Shown here: in pieces, positions 14,999 to 23,721 of the stretch | Numbering within the stretch: position 1 is the stretch's first letter | Layout of the letters: each line of letters starts with the position of its first letter | Origin: Bacteroidota bacterium | GTDB lineage: Bacteria; Bacteroidota; Bacteroidia; Bacteroidales; Tenuifilaceae | DNA length: 33,047 bases | Assembly: GCA_029558675.1 (NCBI GenBank) | Contig: JAKQEF010000104.1 | Span: 1 to 33,047, forward strand | Direction: 5' to 3' | The notes under the pieces: generated by a model | What the model saw: only the letters and a program-made list of their open reading frames with translations | Database searches by the model: none | What the model was told of the DNA's origin: nothing | Made by a program: the position numbers and the translations under genes

Positions 14999-16111
14999 AT
15001 GAAAAAGATTAATATTCTCATGCTTTTGCTTGCCCTGGTTGGCATTGTTGGGTGTTCCGACAAATCTCCCAAAATTCTCGTAAATATTCAGGATTTAGAT
15101 ACTTCCAAAACGAGAATTATTCTCATGCATCCAACGGTAAGGAACCTAAAAACTTTCCTATACCTCACCGACGGGAAAATCTTTCCTGTGGATAGCAATT
15201 ATCAGATCGTAGGTGTTTTTCACAACCTTGGGGAGTATAACTATAAACAGTCGGTTAAGTTTATCGAAAATCAACAGCTGGAACATATCAGACTGGTTGA
15301 AGTTAAAGAGCGTTTAACTCCCGATTCGTTGTATGCCATAAACCGTTGCAGCCCGATTTTCAGGGAGCTTTTTAGAAAATCACGGGGTGCTCTCCTTTTT
15401 GGCGGCCCCGACATTCCACCCGCTACATATGGTAAGGCAACCCATTTGCTGACGGAGATAACCGATCCCTACAGGCATTACCTCGAAATTTCATACCTGT
15501 TCCATTTGCTGGGAGGGGCTCAGGATACTCTTTTCATACCTCTCCTGAGCGAGAATCCCTCATACGCTGTGTTGGGAATTTGCCTGGGTATGCAAAGCAT
15601 GAACGTGGCTACAGGCGGAACCATGATTCAGGACATCCCCCTGGAACTATACGGAATAAGCCATGTGGAAGAGGTGCTGGCACTGGACAACGACATGAAA
15701 CACCGAAATTATAATGCCAATCTTGGCATTGAAAAGGATTTGGCACCGGCCGCTTTTCATAGGATTAAGTATGAGAGCGGTACACTCTTCGATAGCCTCA
15801 ATGGCTATAATCCGTCGTTTCCGCACGTATGGAGTAACCATCATCAGTGTATCGATGTGCCGGGTAGGGGCTTGGTACCCATTGCCCGATCGATGGACGG
15901 GAGAATTATTGAAGCAGTTGTGCACTCCCATTTCCCCAATGTAATCGGCGTTCAGTTTCACCCCGAGGCGGAAGCAATTTACAGAACCGATGAAAAGATA
16001 AAGCTGGTAACGGGTCAGGAAGAAAAACTATCGTATCCTGAAATGTATCCCGGTTACGAGGGCGAATTGTTTCACCGTTCGTTTTGGCAATATATGGCCA
16101 AACGATTTTAA
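14999..16111 (+). CDS. Class I glutamine amidotransferase-like lipoprotein (peptidase C26 type)
   Basis: The 370-residue protein begins with a lipoprotein signal, MKKINILMLLLALVGIVGCS, with Cys at the lipobox. About residues 125-345 form a class I glutamine-amidotransferase fold: GALLFGGPDIPPATYG, the nucleophile elbow GICLGMQSMN (Cys) and GVQFHPEAEA with the His-Glu pair. GGPD...PxxYG with these motifs is typical of gamma-glutamyl-hydrolase enzymes (PuuD or peptidase C26). Lipid anchoring is unusual for PuuD, which is cytosolic. It likely cleaves a gamma-glutamyl bond outside the cytoplasm. The substrate is unknown. It stands alone, with gaps of 110 and 203 bp. Confidence 0.82.
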   Translation: MKKINILMLLLALVGIVGCSDKSPKILVNIQDLDTSKTRIILMHPTVRNLKTFLYLTDGKIFPVDSNYQIVGVFHNLGEYNYKQSVKFIENQQLEHIRLVEVKERLTPDSLYAINRCSPIFRELFRKSRGALLFGGPDIPPATYGKATHLLTEITDPYRHYLEISYLFHLLGGAQDTLFIPLLSENPSYAVLGICLGMQSMNVATGGTMIQDIPLELYGISHVEEVLALDNDMKHRNYNANLGIEKDLAPAAFHRIKYESGTLFDSLNGYNPSFPHVWSNHHQCIDVPGRGLVPIARSMDGRIIEAVVHSHFPNVIGVQFHPEAEAIYRTDEKIKLVTGQEEKLSYPEMYPGYEGELFHRSFWQYMAKRF

Positions 16112-16255
16112 CCTGTTTTGGAACGGAATTTGATACTGTTTTTAAATCATCCTTGTTATCCATAAGTTGTTAATATATAGATAATTAATTTAAAAAACAG
16201 GATGTTTTTTTGTTAAAAATGGTCGGTTGTTAACGCAATCTAATTAAATAGTTTT

Positions 16256-16263
16256 TACCTTTG
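16256..16263 (+). promoter_or_regulatory. -7 box of the M14 carboxypeptidase gene
   Basis: TACCTTTG fully matches TAnnTTTG and lies 52 bp before the ATG at 16315. The -33 side is weak (TTG at 16227, 26 bp away). It overlaps the ORF-track start 16261, so the longer reading frame is not translated from this promoter. Confidence 0.5.
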
Positions 16264-16314
16264 GGGCTCTCACAATTCAGAGTTTTTCATAATCAAAATC
16301 AAGATCAGGTAACA

Positions 16315-19300
16315 ATGAAACGTATTCAATTTCTTTTAATCGCATTAGCCTTTTCGTTTTTTCACCTTGGGGTAAATGCCCAGGAGTATTATATTAAGTT
16401 TCTTGAAAACGACAGGAATAAAATTAACACGATAGTTACTCAGACCGTTTCCATTGATAAAATTGACAACGGATTTGTTCTGGCATTTGCCAACGAGGGC
16501 GAATTGGAAAAGATTAAATCGTTGGGTTATACCCCCGAAATTCTTCCCTACCCCTCAACTGATGACAAGTCGATAATAATGGCAACCACAATTGACCAGA
16601 TGGCCAACTGGGACCGTTATCCCACCTACGAAGTGTACCGCACCATGATGAAGAAGTTTGAGCAGGATTACCCTAATCTTTGCAAACTGGACAGTGTGGG
16701 AACAACAGTGCAGGGGCGGAAACTTTACGTTGTTAAGATTTCGGATAATGTCCTGGAGGAGGAGGCCGAGCCCGATTTTCTTTTCTTAAGCACCATACAT
16801 GGCGACGAGACCACGGGATTTATTCTCACTCTCAGGCTTATTGACTATCTGTTGTCCAACTACGGAACCGACGACAGGGTTACCAGCATGGTGAATAATA
16901 TAGCCATTTATATTAACCCAAATCACAACCCTGACGGGACTTATTATTCGGGGAATCATACCGTCAGTGGTTCAAGGCGATATAATGCCAATAGCTATGA
17001 CCTCAACCGGAACTTTCCCGATCCGCGGACAGGCCAAAATCCCGGAGGGCCTTACCAGCCCGAAACCTTGGCCATGATGGCCTATGCCCAAACCAAAAAT
17101 TTTTCCCTGTCGGCCAATTACCACGGCGGTGCCGAATTGGCCAACTTCCCGTGGGATACATGGACAACCAGCCAAAATGCCCATGCCGACCATAATTGGT
17201 TCTACAACCTTTCACGGCAGTATGCCGATATTGTTCAAGCCAATTCCCCTTCGGGCTACTTTACCGATTATGGCGGAGTAACGCAGGGTGGCGACTGGTA
17301 CGTGATTACGGGCGGAAGGCAGGATTACATGAATTATTGGCACCATTGCCGCGAAATTACCATCGAGGTATCAAATGTAAAAACGCTTGCAGTTGAGCAA
17401 CTTGGAAACCTTTGGAACTACAATAAAGAGGCAATGCTCACATTTATTGAAAGGGTGAATGCAGGGATTCATGGATTGGTTACAAATCAGGACGGCGAGC
17501 CGTTGAACGCCACTATCACCGTGCTTGAGCACGATAAGGATAACTCTCATGTGGTTACAAAGCCAGCCACAGGGAGCTACCTGCGAATGATTGAGCCGGG
17601 AACATGGCAGGTATCCTACTCATGCGAAGGATATGTTACACAGGTTCATGCGATTACCGTTCCCAGCTACACTTCATCCATCGAAAAGAATGTTGAGATG
17701 GTGCAGGCCGGTCAAACCACCCTCAACGGATTTGTGAACGATGCCGAAACCGACTTTCCCATTGGCGGAGCCAAGATAGAATTGATTGGATCCAGCGTCA
17801 CCCCTGTGTTCACTAACTCTCAGGGCTACTATTCGTTTGGGTCAATCCCTGAGAATACCTATCAAATTAAAGCCTCAAAGGCTGACTACATGAGCCAAAC
17901 AGTGGTAGAAACTTTAGTTGGCGAGTCCAATCAGGTGGATTTCAACCTCTACCTTTCCAACGCCGAGAGCTTCGAATGGGATATCCCCGAAGGATTTACC
18001 TTCACAGGTGGCGATTGGACACGGGACAACAGCGTTGCCTACGAAGGGGATTATAGCATGAAATCGGCTGCCATTGGTCATGGTCAGAATACAACCATGC
18101 AGATTAACCTCAACGTTGCCGGTGCCGGAGAGATTTCGTTTGCGCGAAAAGTTTCTTCCGAGTCGAACTGGGATTTCCTCAAGTTTTTTATCGATGGTAC
18201 AGAAAAGGGCAGTTGGAGTGGAAATAGTGATTGGTTCGAAGTTAGTTACCCGGTAACGGCAGGCAATCATATTTTCAAGTGGCAGTACGTTAAGGATAAT
18301 TCAATGTCCAACGGGAGCGATTGCGGCTGGATTGATAACATCATCTTCCCACAAACACAGCATAGTGTAACATTTACCGTTAAATCGGGAGCAACACCCA
18401 TCAGTGGGGCCACCATAGAGTTCAGCAATCAAACCCTTACCACCAATGCATCGGGTAAAGTTACCTTTACCGGAGTGCCCAGGGGGAAAGACAAACCCTA
18501 TACCGTTTCAAAGGAAGGTTACCTCAACGCTTCAGGAAAGGTAAATGTGAAATACGTTGACGTAAACCTTTCGGTTGACATGGAACCATCGCCCAACTAT
18601 TACAACGTTACGTTTAATGTGTCCGGCACCGATGGCCCGATTGAAGGGGCTTCCGTAACCATTGCCGGGCACGAACTGCAAACCAACAGCGCAGGAGAGG
18701 CTTACTTCGAGCAAATAGCAGAAGGTGTTCATACCTATACGGTTGATGCCGAGGGATATATTCCCGTTGAGGATGAACTGAATGTGGACGAGGACAAGGT
18801 GGTTGATGTTATTCTTGAACCTCATGTTGAACCATTCTCCGTTACCTTCCATGTTTCTAACCCGGGATCCAACCCCATTGAGGGGGCCGTGGTTACGCTC
18901 AATGGCACCTCGTCTATCACCAATAATCAGGGAGAGGTGGTTTTCTCCGAAGTTCTGCCCGGTGTTTATGCTTATTCTGTGGCAGCCGAAGGGTATATCC
19001 CAATTCAGGGAAATGTGGTGGTGGATATGGATAAAACTGTTGAGGTGATATTGGAAGTGGAAACTCATCCCTTCAACGTCATTTTCGTTGTGAAGAACAG
19101 CGAGGGACTGCCTGTTGCCGGGGCATTGGTACAGCTCGATGGCAAATCGGCCTCCACAAATCAGAACGGTAAGGCATTCTTCATGGAGGTTGAACCCGGT
19201 ATTTATAACTACAGCGTGGAGGCTGCATCGTACAAAACAGTACAAGGAATCATCCTGGTGGACGATGATAAAAATGTTGAGATTACTTTAATGCCGCTTG

Positions 19301-19833
19301 ACCCGCTATATTCCGTTACTTTCTATGTTTACGACAAGCAGAACCAACCCATTGAATCGGTATCGGTAACTTTTAACGATGAAAACATAGCTACCGATGC
19401 GAATGGCAAGGCGCTATTCGTCGATATTGAGGAGGGTGATTATAGCTATCGGGTGTCAATTGAGGGATTCCATGCGCAGGAGGGTAACGTTCATATCGAA
19501 TCCGATACGACAATAATCATCAATCTCACACCTCAGGGGGTTCCCTTTATGACGAACAATTCTACTGTGGTTGAGATTTGGCCAAATCCATTTAGACAAT
19601 GGTTGAACATAAGGGTTGCCGTACCCTCTACAGAAAGTATTGCCATTGATATTTACAGCATTACCGGACAGAAGGTTGGCACCATTGCATCGCCTACGGT
19701 TATAAACCGCGAGTCAACCTACCAATGGCAGGGATTCGGAGAATCGGGGCACCTGCTGCCCGGAGGTTTGTACGTTGTTAAAGTGATAACCGGCCAAGGG
19801 GTGATCTCGGAAAAAGTACTTTTCATGCCATAG
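16315..19833 (+). CDS. Secreted M14 zinc carboxypeptidase with repeat region and type IX sorting domain
   Basis: The start is set at 16315 because MKRIQFLLIALAFSFFHLGV and NAQ is a signal peptide. The 1172-residue enzyme has an M14 catalytic domain at about residues 90-385: zinc ligands H162 and E165 (HGDE) and H270 (NYHGGAE), R232 in DLNRNFPD, and catalytic E351 in ITIEVSN. Two carboxypeptidase-regulatory beta domains follow, then a lectin-like jelly-roll (about 555-680) ending in CGWIDNIIFP. After it come five beta repeats of about 80 residues (SVTFxV...GYIPV...NVDxDKxVDVIL). The last 80 residues (VEIWPNPF...GLYVVKV) are a type IX sorting domain. It is exported and probably surface-attached, removing C-terminal residues from peptides. 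Own promoter; terminator at 19874. Confidence 0.93.
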   Translation: MKRIQFLLIALAFSFFHLGVNAQEYYIKFLENDRNKINTIVTQTVSIDKIDNGFVLAFANEGELEKIKSLGYTPEILPYPSTDDKSIIMATTIDQMANWDRYPTYEVYRTMMKKFEQDYPNLCKLDSVGTTVQGRKLYVVKISDNVLEEEAEPDFLFLSTIHGDETTGFILTLRLIDYLLSNYGTDDRVTSMVNNIAIYINPNHNPDGTYYSGNHTVSGSRRYNANSYDLNRNFPDPRTGQNPGGPYQPETLAMMAYAQTKNFSLSANYHGGAELANFPWDTWTTSQNAHADHNWFYNLSRQYADIVQANSPSGYFTDYGGVTQGGDWYVITGGRQDYMNYWHHCREITIEVSNVKTLAVEQLGNLWNYNKEAMLTFIERVNAGIHGLVTNQDGEPLNATITVLEHDKDNSHVVTKPATGSYLRMIEPGTWQVSYSCEGYVTQVHAITVPSYTSSIEKNVEMVQAGQTTLNGFVNDAETDFPIGGAKIELIGSSVTPVFTNSQGYYSFGSIPENTYQIKASKADYMSQTVVETLVGESNQVDFNLYLSNAESFEWDIPEGFTFTGGDWTRDNSVAYEGDYSMKSAAIGHGQNTTMQINLNVAGAGEISFARKVSSESNWDFLKFFIDGTEKGSWSGNSDWFEVSYPVTAGNHIFKWQYVKDNSMSNGSDCGWIDNIIFPQTQHSVTFTVKSGATPISGATIEFSNQTLTTNASGKVTFTGVPRGKDKPYTVSKEGYLNASGKVNVKYVDVNLSVDMEPSPNYYNVTFNVSGTDGPIEGASVTIAGHELQTNSAGEAYFEQIAEGVHTYTVDAEGYIPVEDELNVDEDKVVDVILEPHVEPFSVTFHVSNPGSNPIEGAVVTLNGTSSITNNQGEVVFSEVLPGVYAYSVAAEGYIPIQGNVVVDMDKTVEVILEVETHPFNVIFVVKNSEGLPVAGALVQLDGKSASTNQNGKAFFMEVEPGIYNYSVEAASYKTVQGIILVDDDKNVEITLMPLDPLYSVTFYVYDKQNQPIESVSVTFNDENIATDANGKALFVDIEEGDYSYRVSIEGFHAQEGNVHIESDTTIIINLTPQGVPFMTNNSTVVEIWPNPFRQWLNIRVAVPSTESIAIDIYSITGQKVGTIASPTVINRESTYQWQGFGESGHLLPGGLYVVKVITGQGVISEKVLFMP

Positions 19834-19839
19834 GGTATT

Positions 19840-19874
19840 TTTGGTAGCAACGGTATTGTTTTTTTATACTTTTG
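19840..19874 (+). promoter_or_regulatory. Promoter of the alkaline-phosphatase-like gene
   Basis: TTTG at 19840-19843, 23 bp, then TACTTTTG at 19867-19874, a full -7 match with a slightly long spacer. The last base of the -7 box is the first base of the terminator hairpin, so initiation would fall inside the left arm of that hairpin. Confidence 0.5.
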
Positions 19875-19905
19875 TGGGGAATCGGAAGCGATTCCCCACT
19901 TTTTT
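19874..19905 (+). terminator. Rho-independent terminator after the M14 gene
   Basis: GTGGGGAATCG and CGATTCCCCAC form an 11-bp perfect stem around a GAAG loop, followed by six T. It lies 40 bp past the M14 stop codon and 18 bp before the next ATG. Confidence 0.9.
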
Positions 19906-19922
19906 ATTCTTTGGTTAAAACT

Positions 19923-21581
19923 ATGAAAATCAATCGGTTTTTTTATACCCTTGTTCTTTTTGCCATTTTTTCTGCCAATAGGGCATATGCCCAACCCGCC
20001 ATCCCGCCCGAGAAGCCTAAACTTATAGTGCAAATAATCATCAGCCAAATGCGATACGATTACCTGCAGCGGTACTCTTCCAAAATCACTGATGATGGGT
20101 TGATGCACTTGGTAAACGAAGGAGCATTTTGCCGCAATGCGCGGTACAACTACCTGCTCACCCAGTCGTTACCCGGAATGGCTACCATATCAACGGGCTC
20201 AAACCCAAGCGTGCATGGCATCATTTCGGACAAATGGTTTTCGAGAATCAATGGGCAATCCGTTGATGCTGTGGCCGATGATAATGTTACAACCGTTGGC
20301 GGTAGCTTTTACAATGGAAAATATTCTCCAAAAAACTTAATAACCAGCACTTTGGGCGATGAGCTCCGCATGGTCGATCCCCGCTCGAAAGTAGTGGGGG
20401 TATCGTTGGATCCGGCTGCAGCCATACTTGCAACAGGCCACAATGCTAATGGGGTTTTCTGGATGGATGTTGAGCGGGGCAAATGGATAAGCAACAGCTA
20501 TTATATCGACAGCCTTCCCAAATGGGTTGATACGCTTAATGCAAAGGGGTTTGCCGATTTGTACACCAATCGCGATTGGAGTTTAACCAATCCCCTCGAT
20601 GAGTATTACGAAGCTGATATAGCCACCATAAAACAGCCTCAGGCCAAAAAGCGCATAGCTGATAAATTGAAAAGGCTGGCCGATGGGATTATTCTGGCCA
20701 AGAAACCTGCGCGCAACTACTCGCTTCTCCTCGAAACGCCATTTGGCATTACCTATACCAAGGATTTTGCCATTGCTGCCATAGTGGGAGAGGGGCTGGG
20801 TAAGGACGAACATACCGATTTAATCACCATTACCTTTACCCCAACCAAGCATATAGGGCAGAAATATGGTCCTCATTCCATTGAAATGGAGGATACCTAC
20901 TTGAGGCTTGACAGGGAGATGGCCCATTTTCTTGCTTTCCTCAATAGTGAAGTAGGAAGGCATAACTACTTGCTGATACTAACATCCGACCAGGGGGTGG
21001 CAGCCACTCCGGATCATCTTGAAAAATCGAAAATTCCCGGTGGGTACTTCGACCCGCGACAAGCCATGGCGCTGCTTGGCAGTTATCTCAACATATCGTA
21101 TGGTGTAGGGAATTGGGTTTTGGGCTACCACGAGAAGCAGCTTTTCCTTAACCGAAGGCTTATTGAGGATTCAAATCTGAACCTGTGGGATGTTCAAGAC
21201 AAGGTGGCCGATTTTATGCTACAGTTTACAGGGATTGCCTATGCTGCAACGGGGCATACATTACAGTCGGCCAATTTTACCGAGGGTGTCTTTTCAAAGT
21301 TTCAGAACAGCTACAACCAACGGCGCTCAGGCGACGTGATTATCAATTTTGAGCCGGGGTGGGTTGAGCGCAATGGTCATATTACCTCTGCCAACTCGCC
21401 CTACAGTTACGATGCACATGTCCCCTTGATTTGGTACGGATGGCGCATCAAACGCCGCCAGGTGTTGAATCCGGTTGATATGACGGATATCGCACCAACC
21501 CTTTCCACTCTCATAGGGATAAGCTGGCCCAACGGTGCCACGGGTAAGCCCATTAAGGAGATTATTGAGAAAAATCCATAG
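19923..21581 (+). CDS. Exported alkaline-phosphatase-superfamily protein lacking the metal ligands (probable pseudoenzyme)
   Basis: The start is set at 19923 (MKINRFFYTLVLFAIFSANR and AYAQ, a signal peptide). The 552-residue protein has the length and scaffold of PafA-type phosphatases: QMRYDYL, ISTGSNPSVHGI, SIEMEDTYLRLDRE, YDAHVPLIWYG and DMTDIAPTLSTLIG. The active-site positions differ. The first zinc-ligand Asp is S41 (ISQMR), the Thr nucleophile is S82 (TQSLPGM), the STDxxGH motif is PTKHIGQ (K309, Q313), the ADHG motif is SDQG (D356 kept, Q357), and the last His is A490 (TSANSPYSYD). The reading frame is intact, so this is not a decayed gene. It probably binds a ligand or protein in the periplasm rather than hydrolysing phosphate. 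Comparison is against remembered family motifs. Confidence 0.85.
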   Translation: MKINRFFYTLVLFAIFSANRAYAQPAIPPEKPKLIVQIIISQMRYDYLQRYSSKITDDGLMHLVNEGAFCRNARYNYLLTQSLPGMATISTGSNPSVHGIISDKWFSRINGQSVDAVADDNVTTVGGSFYNGKYSPKNLITSTLGDELRMVDPRSKVVGVSLDPAAAILATGHNANGVFWMDVERGKWISNSYYIDSLPKWVDTLNAKGFADLYTNRDWSLTNPLDEYYEADIATIKQPQAKKRIADKLKRLADGIILAKKPARNYSLLLETPFGITYTKDFAIAAIVGEGLGKDEHTDLITITFTPTKHIGQKYGPHSIEMEDTYLRLDREMAHFLAFLNSEVGRHNYLLILTSDQGVAATPDHLEKSKIPGGYFDPRQAMALLGSYLNISYGVGNWVLGYHEKQLFLNRRLIEDSNLNLWDVQDKVADFMLQFTGIAYAATGHTLQSANFTEGVFSKFQNSYNQRRSGDVIINFEPGWVERNGHITSANSPYSYDAHVPLIWYGWRIKRRQVLNPVDMTDIAPTLSTLIGISWPNGATGKPIKEIIEKNP

Positions 21582-21643
21582 GGTCCAACAGATGCATGGC
21601 AAAAATAACAGGAGCATGGAAAAAGGTCGATTTGCAGGTTGGC

Positions 21644-21707
21644 TTCCTGTTTAATATCATATTTAAATTACTGCCTTTTCCTTTGATAATTGGTTTTAAA
21701 ACAGGAA
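21644..21707. promoter_or_regulatory. Inverted repeat upstream of gdhA (possible operator)
   Basis: TTCCTGTTT (21644-21652) and AAACAGGAA (21699-21707) are perfect 9-bp inverted copies, 46 bp apart, 75-138 bp before the gdhA start. No clear TAnnTTTG box was found in this gap. A regulatory role is a guess from position. Confidence 0.3.
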
Positions 21708-21781
21708 ATTTACATCGTTTTTTGGGACATTTTAATTTCTACCACATTATTTTATCATAAACACTTAAAAATTTTTCAACT

Positions 21782-23122
21782 ATGGATGTAAATAAGTTGA
21801 TGGCCGAGCTTGAAGCCAAGCACCCTGGCGAAAAGGAATTTTTACAGGCTGTTCACGAGGTTCTTGAGTCTGTTAAGGAGGTTTACGACAAGAATCCAAA
21901 ATTCGAGAAGCACAAAATTATTGAGCGTATCGTTGAGCCCGATCGCGTTTTCATCTTCAAAGTACCCTGGGCTGATGATCAGGGCAACATTCATGTCAAC
22001 ATAGGATATCGCGTTCAGTTTAACGGAGCCATTGGCCCATACAAGGGAGGCATTCGTTTTCACCCCAGCGTAACCCTTTCTTCGCTTAAGTTTTTAGGTT
22101 TCGAACAAACCTTTAAAAATGCCCTTACAACACTGCCCATGGGTGGTGGTAAGGGAGGTAGCGATTTCAACGCAAAGGGTCGTAGCGACAATGAGATAAT
22201 GCGTTTCTGCCAATCCTTTATGCTTGAGCTTTGGAAACACATTGGCCCCGAAACCGACGTTCCTGCAGGCGATATCGGTGTTGGTGCACGCGAGGTTGGC
22301 TACATGTACGGAATGTATAAGAAGTTGGCAGGCGACCATACCGGTGTATTCACGGGCAAAGGCCTAAACTGGGGGGGGTCGCTCGTTCGTCCTGAGGCTA
22401 CCGGTTTTGGTGCCGTTTACTTCGTTAACCATATGCTTAAAACCCGTGGTATCGACATCAAAGGCAAGACCGTATCCATTTCAGGCTTTGGAAACGTTGC
22501 CTGGGGTGCCGCATTGAAAGCAACCGAACTGGGTGCAAAAGTGGTGGCCATTTCGGGTCCCGATGGTTACATTTACGACGAGGCAGGCGTTAGCGGAGAG
22601 AAAATTGACTATATGCTTGAGTTACGCCACTCCAATCAGGACATTGTGGCACCGTATGAAAAGAAATTCCCGGGTTCCAAATTCTTTGCAGGCAAAAAAC
22701 CCTGGGAGGTAAAGGTTGATATTGCACTTCCCTGCGCAATCCAGAACGAGTTGAACGGAAATGATGCCGCAATGCTGGTAAAGAACGGAGTCACCTGCGT
22801 TGGCGAGGTATCCAACATGGGCTGTACTCCCGAGGCCATTGAAACATTCATTAAGGCCAAGATTCTGTTTGGCCCCGGTAAGGCGGTTAACGCAGGAGGA
22901 GTTGCCACTTCAGGTCTTGAAATGAGCCAGAACAGCCTTAAGATGAGTTGGACACGCGAAGAGGTTGACATGCGCCTGAAGCAGATTATGGAAAGCATTC
23001 ACAAGGCATGCGTTGACCATGGAACCGGGAAGGATGGCTATATTAACTACGTTAAAGGAGCCAACATTGCAGGATTTATGAAGGTTGCCAACACCATGTG
23101 TGACTTGGGCCTGATCATGTAA
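21782..23122 (+). CDS. gdhA: Glutamate dehydrogenase (NADP-type, hexameric)
   Basis: The 446-residue enzyme interconverts glutamate with 2-oxoglutarate and ammonia in the cytosol. Visible motifs are GPYKGGIRFHPSVTLSSLKF, LPMGGGKGGSDF (catalytic Lys region), DVPAGDIGVGAREVGYMYG, FTGKGLNWGGSLVRPEATG and the Rossmann loop SGFGNVAWGAA. The length matches the 445-450-residue class I hexameric enzymes, which mostly use NADPH and assimilate ammonia. The first ATG is the natural start. It has a 200-bp upstream gap with an inverted repeat, and a strong terminator 25 bp downstream. Confidence 0.96.
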   Translation: MDVNKLMAELEAKHPGEKEFLQAVHEVLESVKEVYDKNPKFEKHKIIERIVEPDRVFIFKVPWADDQGNIHVNIGYRVQFNGAIGPYKGGIRFHPSVTLSSLKFLGFEQTFKNALTTLPMGGGKGGSDFNAKGRSDNEIMRFCQSFMLELWKHIGPETDVPAGDIGVGAREVGYMYGMYKKLAGDHTGVFTGKGLNWGGSLVRPEATGFGAVYFVNHMLKTRGIDIKGKTVSISGFGNVAWGAALKATELGAKVVAISGPDGYIYDEAGVSGEKIDYMLELRHSNQDIVAPYEKKFPGSKFFAGKKPWEVKVDIALPCAIQNELNGNDAAMLVKNGVTCVGEVSNMGCTPEAIETFIKAKILFGPGKAVNAGGVATSGLEMSQNSLKMSWTREEVDMRLKQIMESIHKACVDHGTGKDGYINYVKGANIAGFMKVANTMCDLGLIM

Positions 23123-23146
23123 TGGTATTTTTTTATAAAAAACCGA

Positions 23147-23170
23147 GGGGGCTTTACTGCCCCCTTTTTT
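23147..23170 (+). terminator. Rho-independent terminator of gdhA
   Basis: GGGGGC and GCCCCC pair around TTTACT and are followed by six T. The T run also supplies part of the -33 TTTG of the osmC promoter. Confidence 0.9.
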
Positions 23171-23200
23171 GTACCCATTTGCAAAAGATGCATATTTTTG
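23168..23200 (+). promoter_or_regulatory. Promoter of the OsmC gene
   Basis: TTTG (23168-23171), a 21-bp spacer, then TATTTTTG (23193-23200), matching the consensus. The ATG follows 20 bp later. Confidence 0.65.
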
Positions 23201-23220
23201 CATAAAAATACTCAAAAACC

Positions 23221-23631
23221 ATGGCAACAGCATCAATACTCTACCTGGGCCAACTGCGTACGCAGGCCATCCACAACCAGTCGGGCAACCGGCTTACCAC
23301 CGATGCCCCCACAGATAATCAGGGGAAGGGAGAATTCTTTTCGCCCACCGACCTGCTGGCAACAAGCTTGGGCTCGTGTATGCTAACCATAATGGGCATA
23401 TCGGCCATCACCCACGGTTTTAATATCGATGGGACGAAGGTTGAGGTGCAAAAAATTATGGGAACAAACCCCCGAAGGGTGGTGGAGGTGGTAGTGGAGC
23501 TAACCTTCCCGCATAACAACTACACCCCAAAGGAGCGTAAATTGCTCCAGTTGGCTGCCAAGGAGTGTCCCGTGGCCAACAGCCTTCATCCCGATCTTAA
23601 GCAAACCGTTAAGTTCAACTTTGCAGAGTAG
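23221..23631 (+). CDS. OsmC/Ohr-family peroxidase-like protein
   Basis: The 136-residue protein has both reactive cysteines of the family: C53 in TSLGSCMLTIMG and C116 in AAKECPVANSLHPDL. FFSPTDLLATSLGSC is the usual helix entry. OsmC and Ohr proteins reduce organic hydroperoxides with thiols in the cytosol. The SPTDLLA and CPVANSL variants point to the OsmC/YhfA side rather than Ohr. It has its own promoter just after the gdhA terminator, so it is expressed separately. The oxidant and reductant are unknown. Confidence 0.9.
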   Translation: MATASILYLGQLRTQAIHNQSGNRLTTDAPTDNQGKGEFFSPTDLLATSLGSCMLTIMGISAITHGFNIDGTKVEVQKIMGTNPRRVVEVVVELTFPHNNYTPKERKLLQLAAKECPVANSLHPDLKQTVKFNFAE

Positions 23632-23721
23632 CGTTCTCGCAATCCTTATCAAGCCGAAAACTCAGACTAACTTTTGGTTAGAAAGTTGTTACTCTATTGA
23701 TAAAACAAGGAAAATGCAAGA

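Noticed and set aside
19923-21581. Pseudogene by decay
   Set aside because: The frame is intact over 552 codons with signal peptide and scaffold motifs; only active-site positions differ, which suggests selection rather than decay.
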